NCBI RefSeq assembly: GCF_024205745.1
Contig: NZ_CP073117.1
Coordinates: 1,612,001 to 1,676,000 of the forward strand
Source of the DNA: Neisseria subflava
GTDB lineage: Bacteria; Pseudomonadota; Gammaproteobacteria; Burkholderiales; Neisseriaceae
Direction: 5' to 3'
Length of the DNA: 64,000 nucleotides
The notes below the pieces were generated by a model. The model made no database searches, was not told the DNA's origin, and saw only the letters and a program-made list of their open reading frames with translations. Made by a program: the position numbers and the translations under genes. Numbering within the stretch: position 1 is the first letter of the stretch; every line of letters begins with the position of its first letter. Positions 9,252 to 17,649 of the stretch are shown here, in pieces.

Positions 9252-10853
9252 ATGACCGAACAACACTTTACCGGACAAACCAAAGCGCTGATTGACAGCT
9301 TAAAAACCATTTGCGCCAACTATGGCTTAGGTAACGATGGCAACGAGTTCAAAATCATCAGTCAGGCGTTTTTGTATAAATTCTTAAATGACAAATACGA
9401 TTTTGAAGTGAAACAAATTCGCAAAGAAAACCCTGACGAGCCAATCGATTTTGTCAATATGGACATTGAGGGAAAAACAGCCGTTTTAAAGCCTGAACAT
9501 TCCATCAAGTATTTGTCCGAGCGACAAAACGGCGCGGACTTTGCCAAATTGTTTGACGATACGCTCACCGATATTGCCGCTTGTAATGCGGAGTTGTTTT
9601 CGGTGAAAACCGAAGGCGGGGCAAAAATCGTGTTGTTCGAGCGTATCAGTCAATATATTACGGATGAAGGCCGCCGCGACGATTTTTGCCGTGCGCTGAT
9701 TTCCAAGTTGGCGGGTTTTAGCTTTGAGGCGATTTTTGCGCAAAAATTTGATTTTTTCGCCACGATTTTTGAATACCTGATTAAAGACTACAACAGCAAT
9801 TCGGGCGGCAAATACGCCGAATACTACACGCCGCATGCGGTGGCGCGGATTATGGCGGATATTTTGGTGCCGGAAGATGTGCGCGGGCAAATCCGCAGCG
9901 TGGACGTTTACGACCCGTCGGCCGGTTCGGGAACGCTGCTGATGAATGTCGCCCATGCCATCGGTGAAGATAAATGCATGATTTATACTCAGGATATTTC
10001 GCAAAAATCGTCCAATCTTTTACGGCTGAATCTGATTTTGAATAATTTGGTGCATTCGCTGAATAATGTGGTTCAGGGCAATACGATTTTGTCGCCGTAT
10101 CACAAAGACGCTTCAGGCCGTCTGAAAAAATTTGATTTCATTGTTTCCAATCCGCCGTTTAAATTGGATTTCAGCGATTTCCGCGATCAGCTGGAAAGCG
10201 ATGAAAACCGCGAACGCTTTTTTGCCGGTATCCCGAAAATTAAGGCGAAGGATAAGAATAAAATGGAAATTTACCAGCTTTTTATCCAGCATATCTTGTT
10301 TAGCCTGAAAGAAAACGGCAAAGCGGCGATTGTATTGCCGACCGGCTTTATCACTGCCCAATCGGGCATCGACAAAAAAATCCGCGAATATTTGGTGGAA
10401 AACAAAATGCTCGCCGGCGTGGTGTCCATGCCTTCCAATATTTTCGCTACGACGGGAACCAACGTTTCCATCCTGTTTATCGATAAAGCCAATAAAGACA
10501 ACGTAGTATTAATCGACGCATCGGGCTTGGGCGAAAAAATCAAAGACGGCAAAAACCAAAAAACCGTACTTTCCTGCGAAGAAGAACAAAAAATCTGCAA
10601 TACCTTCACGCACAAACAGGCAGTGGAAGATTTCAGCGTGATGGTCAGCTACGATGAAATTAAAGCCAAAAACTACAGCCTGTCGGCAGGTCAATATTTT
10701 GAAGTAAAAATTGATTATGTGGATATTTCCGCCGAGGAATTCGAGCAGAAAATGGCAGGATTTTCGGCAGATTTGGACAAGCTCTTTGCGGAATCTGCCG
10801 AATTGGAAAAAGAGATTAAAGATAGATTGGCAATGTTGAAATTCAATTCATAA
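9252..10853 (+). CDS. hsdM: Type I restriction enzyme, M (methylase) subunit
   Basis: HsdM is the N6-adenine methyltransferase subunit. It modifies the target as M2S and restricts as R2M2S. An N-terminal helical domain (about 1-150) precedes the methylase fold, with the SAM-binding DPSAGSGTLL at about 221-230 and catalytic NPPF at 300-303. The C-terminus is a coiled helix (about 490-533) of the type that contacts HsdS. The 533-residue length is normal. It is the last gene of the operon, which ends at an uptake-word hairpin. Confidence 0.95.
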   Translation: MTEQHFTGQTKALIDSLKTICANYGLGNDGNEFKIISQAFLYKFLNDKYDFEVKQIRKENPDEPIDFVNMDIEGKTAVLKPEHSIKYLSERQNGADFAKLFDDTLTDIAACNAELFSVKTEGGAKIVLFERISQYITDEGRRDDFCRALISKLAGFSFEAIFAQKFDFFATIFEYLIKDYNSNSGGKYAEYYTPHAVARIMADILVPEDVRGQIRSVDVYDPSAGSGTLLMNVAHAIGEDKCMIYTQDISQKSSNLLRLNLILNNLVHSLNNVVQGNTILSPYHKDASGRLKKFDFIVSNPPFKLDFSDFRDQLESDENRERFFAGIPKIKAKDKNKMEIYQLFIQHILFSLKENGKAAIVLPTGFITAQSGIDKKIREYLVENKMLAGVVSMPSNIFATTGTNVSILFIDKANKDNVVLIDASGLGEKIKDGKNQKTVLSCEEEQKICNTFTHKQAVEDFSVMVSYDEIKAKNYSLSAGQYFEVKIDYVDISAEEFEQKMAGFSADLDKLFAESAELEKEIKDRLAMLKFNS

Positions 10854-10881
10854 ATACTGACAAATTAAACTGGCCAAACTT

Positions 10882-10914
10882 AAAGGCCGTCTGAAAATTT
10901 TCAGACGGCCTTTT
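10882..10914. terminator. Uptake-word hairpin between hsdM and ribB
   Basis: Inverted uptake words with A and T flanks form a long stem between convergent genes and should stop transcription in both directions. Confidence 0.85.
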
Positions 10915-10947
10915 ATTTCATTTGCTTTGAGAATCAATCAAGCAAGA

Positions 10948-12039
10948 TTATTTTTCAGCTTCTTCAAAGCCGACGACTTCGAGGCCGAAGCCGGTAAGGC
11001 CGGTAAAGGATGAAGGTTGGCCGAGGACGCGCAGTTTTTTGACGTTGAGGCCGGCGAGGATTTGTGCGCCTATGCCGTAGCTTTTGCTGTCCCATTTGTA
11101 GGCTTGGTTGGCGCCTTTGGGTAGGGTGCGGTCGAGCAGGGTGGCGCCATCTTCGGTACGGTGTAGGAGGATGACTACGCCGCTTTCGGCTTGTTGGATG
11201 CGCTCAAGGGCTTTGGGCAGAGACCATGAATGGCGCGGGTTGGCTTGGATGAAGTCCATGACGCTGAAGGGTTCGTGGACGCGGACGAGGGTTTCTTCGT
11301 CGGCGGTTGGTGTGCCTTTGACGAGGGCAAGGTGGGTTTCGCCGGAGAGTTTGTCGACGTAAACGTGTTGTTGGAACTCGCCCCACGGGGTTTGTACGGG
11401 TGCGTTGCCCATGTCTTCGAGCAGGCTTTCGGTACGGCTGCGGTATTCGATGAGGTCGGTAATGGTACCGATTTTGAGATTGTGTTCCTCGGCGAACTTC
11501 ATCAGTTCGGGCATACGCGCCATGGTGCCGTCGTCGTTGATGATTTCGCAGATGACTGCGGCAGGAATCAGGCCGTTCATTTGTGCCAGGTCAACGCCGG
11601 CTTCGGTATGTCCGGCGCGGACGAGTACGCCGCCTTTTTGGGCGCGCAGTGGGAAGATGTGGCCGGGTTGGACGATGTCTTCTGGTTTGGCGGATGGGGA
11701 AACGGCGGTTTGAATGGTCAGGGCGCGGTCGGCGGCGGAGATGCCGGTGGTAATGCCGTGGGCGGCTTCGATGGAGACGGTAAAGTTGGTACCGTATTGC
11801 GCGCCGTTTTTCTGGGTCATCATGGGCAGGCCGAGTTTTTCGACCATTTCGCCGTCCATCGGCAGGCAGACCAGGCCGCGTGCGTGTTTAATCATGAAGT
11901 TGATGGCTTCGGGGGTAACGAATTGGGCGGCCATCAGCAAGTCGCCTTCGTTTTCGCGGTCTTCGGCATCGGTGATGATGACCATTTTGCCGGCTTTGAT
12001 GTCTGCTAGGATTTCTGGGATGGTGGAGATGTGGGACAT
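10948..12039 (-). CDS. ribB: 3,4-dihydroxy-2-butanone 4-phosphate synthase with a degenerate GTP cyclohydrolase II-like domain
   Basis: The N-terminal half (about 1-200) makes the four-carbon riboflavin precursor from ribulose 5-phosphate. It shows the acidic metal/substrate motif DRENEGD near 27 and HTEAG near 149. The C-terminal half has the RibA fold, with blocks such as GIGAQIL. However, the cysteines that bind zinc in true GTP cyclohydrolase II are absent, so this half is unlikely to be active. I chose ATG 12039, 363 residues; an upstream in-frame start (12099) would lie inside the HTH gene. The first 34 bases overlap the end of that gene, so translation may be coupled. No FMN riboswitch is apparent upstream. 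Confidence 0.9.
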   Translation of the reverse strand: MSHISTIPEILADIKAGKMVIITDAEDRENEGDLLMAAQFVTPEAINFMIKHARGLVCLPMDGEMVEKLGLPMMTQKNGAQYGTNFTVSIEAAHGITTGISAADRALTIQTAVSPSAKPEDIVQPGHIFPLRAQKGGVLVRAGHTEAGVDLAQMNGLIPAAVICEIINDDGTMARMPELMKFAEEHNLKIGTITDLIEYRSRTESLLEDMGNAPVQTPWGEFQQHVYVDKLSGETHLALVKGTPTADEETLVRVHEPFSVMDFIQANPRHSWSLPKALERIQQAESGVVILLHRTEDGATLLDRTLPKGANQAYKWDSKSYGIGAQILAGLNVKKLRVLGQPSSFTGLTGFGLEVVGFEEAEK

Positions 12040-12287
12040 GGTATTTCTTTCTTGGCTGATGGTGGGGCGTGGCGGTCTTGGTGGTCTTGATCCAGCCACA
12101 TGTCAGGCATATTGGCTGCCTGCTCGATTTTTCGGGCTTTTTTCTCGCCGAAAGATTTGTTTTTCAACAGGGCGGACAGCTCGCCTTGGTTGATGGCGAT
12201 GGCTTGTGCAAACTTGGTCTGCTGGCCGTTGTGGTGTTGTGTTATCCATTGCCGCAGGTTGTGGCGGCGCAGGTCGGTGGTGTTCAT
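12006..12287 (-). CDS. Small phage-like helix-turn-helix protein
   Basis: The 93-residue basic protein contains a Cro/CI-type helix-turn-helix at about 23-62 (TKFAQAIAINQGELSALL, then KKARKIEQAA). After it comes a short MPDMWLDQD segment common in XRE regulators, and then a disordered tail. It overlaps the ribB start by 34 bases in another frame. The two are therefore likely one transcript, and this gene may control its own operon. A 7-bp inverted repeat 80 bases upstream is a candidate operator. The target genes cannot be read from sequence. Confidence 0.75.
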   Translation of the reverse strand: MNTTDLRRHNLRQWITQHHNGQQTKFAQAIAINQGELSALLKNKSFGEKKARKIEQAANMPDMWLDQDHQDRHAPPSAKKEIPCPTSPPSQKS

Positions 12288-12366
12288 GATGAGATGGAAT
12301 TGAATTGTGTGTAATGGATTGTAGTCTTGTCTTTACCAAAAGGCAAACTTTGTTTATTGAGTTTTT

Positions 12367-12384
12367 TATTACTTTTTAGTAATA
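12367..12384. promoter_or_regulatory. Inverted repeat, possible operator
   Basis: TATTACT-TTTT-AGTAATA is a perfect 7-bp inverted repeat in the AT-rich gap between the divergent HTH gene and the DUF4230 gene. It is about 83 bases from the HTH start. Binding by the HTH protein is inference. Confidence 0.35.
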
Positions 12385-12484
12385 AGTTTTAATATTTCAG
12401 ACGGCCTGGGTATGGCTTGAAATTGACGGTTTTGGGAGAATATGGGGAATGTTTTGATGATTATTTTAACGGGGGATGTTTGAA

Positions 12485-13087
12485 ATGAAAATGCTTGGGC
12501 GCGGATTGGTCGTGCTGGTGTTGTGTGCGCTGACGGCTGCAGGCGGCTGGTTTTATGCCCTGCATGGTCAGAACGAAGAACATCAGGTTTTGTCCCGTGA
12601 GGGGGTTTTGATGCAGATTAAGCAGATGAACCGCTTGGAAAGTACGGCATTTTATATCGATACGATTATCCGTACGGAGAAAAAAGGGGATTGGCGCAGG
12701 CTTTGGCAGGATTCTCAAAGCGGTATTTTTATTGTGCGCGGTAAGGTGTTGGCCGGTTTGGATTTGGACAAGTTAGGCGCGGACAATGTCAATATTGTGG
12801 ACGACAAGGTCTTAATCAGCCTGCCGGCGGTGGAAATTTTGAGCGTGGATTTGGAAAATATCGAAGTGTACGATATTCAGACCGGCTCGTTTAATTTGCT
12901 GCCTATGGATAAGTCGGTATTTAAGACGGTGCAGGAAGAAGCGAAAAGGCAGGTATTGCAAAGCGCGTGTAAGGCTGAGATTTTGGAGCATGCCAACCGT
13001 CAGGCGCAAATCCAGTTGGAAAACTTATTTGCATTGACGCAGACGAAGGTGTCCGTCTATCCGGCTGCGGTAGGGAAGTGCGGTTAA
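12485..13087 (+). CDS. DUF4230 membrane-anchored protein
   Basis: A single N-terminal transmembrane or uncleaved signal segment (about 4-23) precedes an outside domain of about 175 residues of the DUF4230 type. The function of that family is not known. The region around FYIDTIIRTEKKGDW and FIVRGKVLAGLDLDKL is its conserved part. ATG 12485 has a GGGGG ribosome site at good spacing; ATG 12476 sits too close to it. It is a single-gene unit ending at an uptake-word hairpin. Confidence 0.7.
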   Translation: MKMLGRGLVVLVLCALTAAGGWFYALHGQNEEHQVLSREGVLMQIKQMNRLESTAFYIDTIIRTEKKGDWRRLWQDSQSGIFIVRGKVLAGLDLDKLGADNVNIVDDKVLISLPAVEILSVDLENIEVYDIQTGSFNLLPMDKSVFKTVQEEAKRQVLQSACKAEILEHANRQAQIQLENLFALTQTKVSVYPAAVGKCG

Positions 13088-13106
13088 ATAGATTGCTTGA
13101 AAAGAT

Positions 13107-13138
13107 AAGGCCGTCTGAAAAATTTTCAGACGGCCTTT
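13107..13138. terminator. Uptake-word hairpin between DUF4230 gene and amiC
   Basis: A perfect inverted uptake-word pair lies between convergent genes; its stem is flanked by AA and TT. Confidence 0.85.
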
Positions 13139-13152
13139 GTTTCATCAAGCCA

Positions 13153-14399
13153 TTATCCGCGTCGTAAAACGGCGGTATTGATGTATTTTTGAATACCGGT
13201 GGCAATGGCTTGGGCGCATTGTTGGCGGAAGGATTCGCTGCCGAGTAGCCGCTCTTCGGTAGGGTTGGAGAGGAAGGCGGTTTCCACCAAAATGGACGGA
13301 ACATCCGGCGCGCGGAGGACAGCGAAGTTGGCTTCGTCAACGCGGCCTTTGTGTAATTGGTTGAGTTTGCCCAATTCGGTCAAGACGGAATGGCCGAGTT
13401 TGCGGCTGTCACGCAGGGTCGCGGTTTGGGTCATGTCCAAAATCGTGTTGTCGACATTGGGGTTGCCGCTGGTTTGTACGCCGCCGATGGCGTCGGCGTT
13501 GTTTTGGGTTTGGGCAAGGAATTTTGCCGCCGAGCTGGTCGCTCCTTTGGTATTGAGCATATATACGCCGGTACCGCGAGCGGACGGGCTGGTAAAGGCA
13601 TCGGCGTGGATGGACACGAATACGTCGGCATTGCGTGCACGGCCTTTGGCAACGCGTACGCCCAATGGGATAAAGATGTCTTCGTTGCGCGTCATGAATA
13701 CGTTGTAACCCAAGGCTTCGAGGCGTTTTTTGGTTTCGCGTGCGATGGAGAGTACGACGTTTTTTTCTTTGAGGCCGCTCGGGCCGATTGCGCCGGGGTC
13801 TTCGCCGCCATGACCGGGGTCGATCATAATCACGGGACGGCGGTTGCCGCCGCTGCCGCGATTGCTTTTAGGGCAGGGGTGTCGTATGCGATATTGGTAT
13901 TCGGACGTTGTTTGGGGACATTGCCGTTGAGTAAGGCCATCATCGGGTCGTTGGCATCTGCGCCGTGCGGATAGAGGTCGATAACCAGGCGGTTTCTGAA
14001 GTTACCGACGGGTGCGAGCGCAAAGACTTGCGGATGGGTGCTTTGTTTGAGGTCGATGACGATACGCACGGTATTGGGCGTATTTTGACCGGCGCGAATG
14101 CTGCGGATAAAAGGGTCGTTAGACAGCACTTTGCTGGAAATGCCTTGCAGGACGCTGTTGATTTCCGCTCCTTGAATATCTACAACCAACCGGCTGGGGT
14201 TGTCCAACATAAAATGTTGGTATTTCATCGAGTGGTTGCTCTCAAGGGTAACGCGTGTGTAGGCGTTCGCCGGCCAAATGCGGACGGCAAGGAATTGCGC
14301 AGGAGAGGCCGGTTTGGCCAATGCGGCACCAACGGGCGTGAGGGTGAGAAATAGTCCTGTGCCTTGACGGAGAATGTGTCTTCTAGTTAATTTGACCAT
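13153..14399 (-). pseudogene. amiC: N-acetylmuramoyl-L-alanine amidase AmiC, split by a frameshift
   Basis: AmiC cleaves the peptide from glycan in septal peptidoglycan so that daughter cells separate. The first frame (14399-13830) has a twin-arginine signal (TRRHIL near 5) and an AMIN domain. The second (13833-13153) is a complete Amidase_3 domain with the zinc-ligand block DPGHGGEDPG and ETAFLSN near its end. Together they have the usual length of about 415 residues. The second frame is -1 to the first. Reading back, it runs through a Gly/Ser/Asn linker and joins at an AAAA run (13866-13869, coding strand), where one missing A would explain the break. The GTGA overlap could permit coupled restart, but the amidase would then lack an export signal. 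Its gene overlaps tsaE. Confidence 0.85.
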
Positions 14400-14857
14400 G
14401 ATTCTAAACTTTTTCGGCCTTGGTTTGTGTGGGCGGAAAAGGTGCAGGTTCTGCCCTTATCGGTGTACGTCAATGTAATGGTAATGTCTGCCGGAGGCGT
14501 GAATTCCCCACCTTGCTGCGGCCATTCGATGAGGCAGATGCTGTCGGGCGCAAACAATTCGTCCAAACCGGCATCTTCCCATTCCTCAGGCATGGTAAAG
14601 CGGTAGAGGTCGAAATGGTGGAGGGTGAATGCATCCAGCGGATAAGATTCGACAATGGTGTAAGTCGGGCTTTTGACTGCGCCCGTATGTCCCAGTCCGC
14701 GCAAAATCCCGCGTGTCAGCGTGGTTTTGCCTGCACCCAGCCCGCCTTCAAGATAGATGGTCAGCGGAGCGGAAAGCTGCTTGCTCCATTCTTCACCCAG
14801 TTTCAGGGTTGCTTCTTCATCGGGCAGAAAACGGGTGTACAGTCCGTTTGAGTGCAT
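14387..14857 (-). CDS. tsaE: tRNA threonylcarbamoyladenosine synthesis ATPase TsaE
   Basis: TsaE is the ATPase that cycles the TsaBDE complex during t6A37 formation on ANN-decoding tRNAs. The P-loop GGLGAGKTTL is near 37-46 and a conserved HHFDLYR block near 79. ATG 14857 gives 156 residues, the family norm; a TTG 21 bases upstream is possible. The last 13 bases overlap the start of amiC, so amiC is probably translated from the same message. Confidence 0.92.
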   Translation of the reverse strand: MHSNGLYTRFLPDEEATLKLGEEWSKQLSAPLTIYLEGGLGAGKTTLTRGILRGLGHTGAVKSPTYTIVESYPLDAFTLHHFDLYRFTMPEEWEDAGLDELFAPDSICLIEWPQQGGEFTPPADITITLTYTDKGRTCTFSAHTNQGRKSLESWSN

Positions 14858-14952
14858 GGAATAGGCCTTGTCGTTCAAAAGGCTTAATTATGATGGAATT
14901 GGCGGCGTTTGCAAACCTGATAGACGATAAAGTTAGATAAAGATAGTATTGA

Positions 14953-14984
14953 GGCCGTCTGAAAACGGAATTCAGACGGCCTTT
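14953..14984. terminator. Uptake-word hairpin upstream of pheA
   Basis: An inverted uptake-word pair (loop ACGGAA) lies between divergent tsaE and pheA. No gene ends here, so it may serve DNA uptake only. Confidence 0.6.
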
Positions 14985-15028
14985 AATGTTAAAATCAAAA
15001 TATCCCCCACAAAATTGCGAGACAGCTT

Positions 15029-16116
15029 ATGCCTTTATCCATAGATGAACAATTGTTGCCGCACCGCAATGCCATCGACAGCATCGATGCGGAAATCCTC
15101 CGTTTGCTCAACGAGCGCGCCGGTCATGCGCATGCTATCGGCGAATTGAAAGGGACGGGGCAGTTTACCGTCCTGAACGGGAAGTGGCCGTTTTACGCCG
15201 GATTCAGGATTTGAACCGCGGCCCCTTGCCTGATGAATCAGTTACTCGGCTGTTTCGCGAGATTATGAGCGAATGTTTGGCGGTGGAGCGTCCGCTGACG
15301 ATTGCCTATTTGGGCCCGAAGGGAACATTTACCCAGCAAGCCGCCATCAAACATTTCGGCCACGCCGCACACACTATGGCGTGTACCACCATCGACAACT
15401 GCTTCAAACAAGTTGAAACGCGCCAAGCCGATTATTTGGTGGCGCCTGTGGAAAACTCGACAGAAGGTTCGGTGGGTCGTACTTTGGACTTGCTGGCTGT
15501 AACTGCTTTAAAAGCCTGCGGCGAAGTGGTTGTCCGCATTCATCACAACCTGTTGCGTAAAGACAGCCACGAAATCGGCGGCATTACCAAAGTTTTCGCC
15601 CATGCCCAAGCCTTGGCGCAATGCAACGACTGGCTCGGCCGCAACCTGCCCAATGCCGAGCGTATCGCCGTGGCCAGCAATGCCGAAGCAGCGCGTTTGG
15701 TTGCCGAATCTGACAGCCCGAATGTGGCCGCCATTGCCGGACGTATCGCCGCGGAAATTTATCAATTGAGCTTTGCCGCCGAGTGTATCGAAGACGAACC
15801 GAACAACACCACGCGCTTCTTGGTGATGGGTCATCAAGAAACCGGCCGCAGCGGCAACGACAAAACTTCTTTGGTCGTATCCGCACCCAACCGTGCCGGT
15901 GCCGTTACTTCCTTGTTGCAACCTTTCACCGAGTTGGGCATTTCCATGACCAAATTTGAAAGCCGCCCAAGCAAATCGGTTTTGTGGGAATACCTGTTCT
16001 TCATCGATATCGAAGGCCATCAAAGCGATGAAAATGTCCAAAAAGCCTTGCAGCTTTTGGGCGAACGCGCTTCCTTCGTGAAAGTTGTCGGCTCTTATCC
16101 GATCGTTGTTTTGTAA
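15029..16116 (+). pseudogene. pheA: Chorismate mutase/prephenate dehydratase PheA, split by a frameshift
   Basis: PheA converts chorismate to phenylpyruvate for phenylalanine synthesis. Three parts are visible: the mutase domain (RNAIDSIDAEILRLLNERA near 11), the dehydratase domain (YLGPKGTFTQQAA and TTRFLVMG) and a C-terminal ACT regulatory domain (FESRPSK). The mutase frame runs into a stop after 61 codons. The rest continues in another frame. Reading that frame back gives AVYRPEREVAVLRRIQDLN, the normal continuation. The switch falls at GGGG (15157-15160), where one more G would restore a single ORF of 362 residues. As written the enzyme is broken in the mutase domain; a GTG at 15184 could start the dehydratase part alone. 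Confidence 0.88.
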
Positions 16117-16132
16117 GGATTATTGGGTATCA

Positions 16133-16162
16133 AAGGCCGTCTGAAAAGTTTTCAGACGGCCT
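16133..16162. terminator. Uptake-word hairpin after pheA
   Basis: A perfect inverted uptake-word pair lies 17 bases after the pheA stop. Confidence 0.8.
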
Positions 16163-16223
16163 AAATTATGTTTTCAATAGTTGCCATTTATGCAACATTA
16201 TTGGCAGATTAATGTCAGTAAGT

Positions 16224-16253
16224 TTGCATGATTGGAAATGAACACTCTATAAT
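16224..16253 (+). promoter_or_regulatory. Promoter for the rtcB2-prfH leader
   Basis: TTGCAT (16224-16229) and a perfect TATAAT (16248-16253) are separated by 18 bases. Transcription would begin near 16260, leaving an unusually long leader of about 250 bases before rtcB2. No sigma-54 motif or rtcR regulator gene is seen nearby. Confidence 0.7.
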
Positions 16254-16295
16254 CCGAACGTTTTTAATATTTTCATGCAAAGAAAGGAGCAAGCC

Positions 16296-16355
16296 ATGAC
16301 ACGTAATACTTCAATCCGCTCAATCACATTCTTTGCAGCCCAAGCGTCGGTCTGA
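16296..16355 (+). CDS. Leader ORF, 19 residues
   Basis: The reading frame MTRNTSIRSITFFAAQASV has a strong ribosome site (AAAGGAGC) 5-6 bases before its ATG, better than those of most genes here. It begins about 36 bases after the predicted transcription start and ends 158 bases before rtcB2. Its GCA GCC codons form one strand of a stem with downstream RNA. I do not recognise the peptide. Position, size and ribosome site suggest a translated leader peptide rather than a functional protein. Confidence 0.55.
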   Translation: MTRNTSIRSITFFAAQASV

Positions 16356-16402
16356 TTTTCGGATAACGCTTTTCGCATTCCATGTCGCCCGCTTCGGGCT
16401 GC
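16335..16402 (+). promoter_or_regulatory. Two competing stems in the rtcB2 leader RNA
   Basis: GCAGCCC inside the leader ORF (16335-16341) is a perfect complement of GGGCTGC (16396-16402). The same downstream strand also forms a tight local hairpin, GCCCG-CTT-CGGGC (16387-16399). The two cannot form together. Ribosomes on the last codons of the leader ORF would block the first stem. A third stem (CGTCTG/CAGACG, about 16434-16455) follows, made from a diverged uptake-word pair. No T run follows, so control of initiation or Rho access is as likely as classical attenuation. Confidence 0.4.
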
Positions 16403-16513
16403 TTTCCCTACGATTATCGGCTAGAAACCAGGTCGTCTGAACATTTCACAGACGGTGGATATTTATTGTCATCTGTTGTCGGTTTCTATCCGTTTTAAAG
16501 AAAGCATAAACAC

Positions 16514-17647
16514 ATGGGCAATTATCCCCATCATATTCAAATTATTGCCGATTCAAATACATGGATTGAAGGCAACGCTGTCGCACAGCTCGAAACCACC
16601 GCCCGATTACCGCATATGCTGCGCGTTGCCGGAATGCCGGATTTACACGCAGGGCGCGGTTATCCGGTTGGCGCGGCATTTTTCAGCGACCGTCATTTTT
16701 ATCCTGCCCTGATTGGGAACGACATCGGTTGCGGCATGGCGTTTTGGCAGACCGATTTACGTGCAGCCAAACTCAAACCGGCCAAACTCGCCAAACAGCT
16801 CGGCAACATCGATACTCCGCTAGATAAAGACGAACAGGTTGATTTGTTAGGCTACGCTGTCGATATGTTCCCATTTTCAGATGGCCTTGCCGTAGGTACG
16901 ATTGGCGGCGGCAACCATTTTGCCGAGTTGCAAACCGTTGATACTGTTTATCGCGCCGATCTGCTTCCTACAGATTTTGATGAAAACCATCTGCAACTAT
17001 TGGTGCATAGCGGTTCGCGCGGATTGGGCCAGCAGATTTTGCAACGCCAGATTGCCGCCTTCGGGCATCAAGGTTTGGCGGAAGAGGGCGAAGCGGCGGC
17101 AGCCTATCTTGCCGAACACCAAGCAGCCCTGGAATTTGCCGGACTTAACCGCCGTTTGATTGCGGCCAGAATGCTCGATCGTTGGCGCGCAGAAGGAACA
17201 TGCCTGCTCGATGTCCATCATAATTTTTTGGAACAAACCGAGATTGACGGCACAACCGGTTGGCTGCACCGAAAAGGTGCAACGCCCACCGATAAAGGCT
17301 TGGTCATGATACCCGGCTCGCGCGGCGATTACAGCTATCTGGTCCGACCTGCCGAAGACTGCCAAATTTCGTTGAATACCTTGGCTCACGGCGCAGGCCG
17401 GAAATGGCAGCGCGGCGAATGCAAAGGCAGGCTGTCGCACAAATACACTGCCGACAGCCTGCGCCAGACCGAATTTGGCAGCGTAGTCGTTTGTCAGGAT
17501 AAGGCCTTGATTTTTGAAGAAGCGCCACAGGCTTATAAAAGCATCGACAGCGTTATTGCCGCCATGAAAAACGCAGGTTTGATTGAATTGGTCGCGCGGT
17601 TCAAGCCTGTTTTGACTTATAAAACCGGTGGCGAGTGTGGAGTGTAA
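16514..17647 (+). CDS. RtcB-family RNA ligase of the PrfH-linked type (RtcB2)
   Basis: RtcB ligases join a 2',3'-cyclic phosphate or 3'-phosphate end to a 5'-OH, using GTP and manganese. Active-site features are visible: GNDIGCG near 73 (metal Asp/Cys), GGGNHFAE near 132, the HSGSRG block near 163, DVHHN near 234, and AHGAGRK with the histidine expected to be guanylylated near 293. At 377 residues it is shorter than canonical RtcB (about 400-480), as in the release-factor-H-coupled subfamily. prfH follows immediately; the pair is known to be linked to rescue and repair of ribosomes cut at the decoding centre. A long leader with its own promoter precedes it. Confidence 0.9.
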   Translation: MGNYPHHIQIIADSNTWIEGNAVAQLETTARLPHMLRVAGMPDLHAGRGYPVGAAFFSDRHFYPALIGNDIGCGMAFWQTDLRAAKLKPAKLAKQLGNIDTPLDKDEQVDLLGYAVDMFPFSDGLAVGTIGGGNHFAELQTVDTVYRADLLPTDFDENHLQLLVHSGSRGLGQQILQRQIAAFGHQGLAEEGEAAAAYLAEHQAALEFAGLNRRLIAARMLDRWRAEGTCLLDVHHNFLEQTEIDGTTGWLHRKGATPTDKGLVMIPGSRGDYSYLVRPAEDCQISLNTLAHGAGRKWQRGECKGRLSHKYTADSLRQTEFGSVVVCQDKALIFEEAPQAYKSIDSVIAAMKNAGLIELVARFKPVLTYKTGGECGV

Positions 17648-17649
17648 AG

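Noticed and set aside
12288-12475. FMN riboswitch in front of the ribB unit
   Set aside because: The gap is AT-rich and lacks the conserved RFN sequence blocks.
16201-16260. Sigma-54 promoter for rtcB2
   Set aside because: TGGCAGATTAATGTC lacks the required GC at -12; a good sigma-70-type promoter is present instead.
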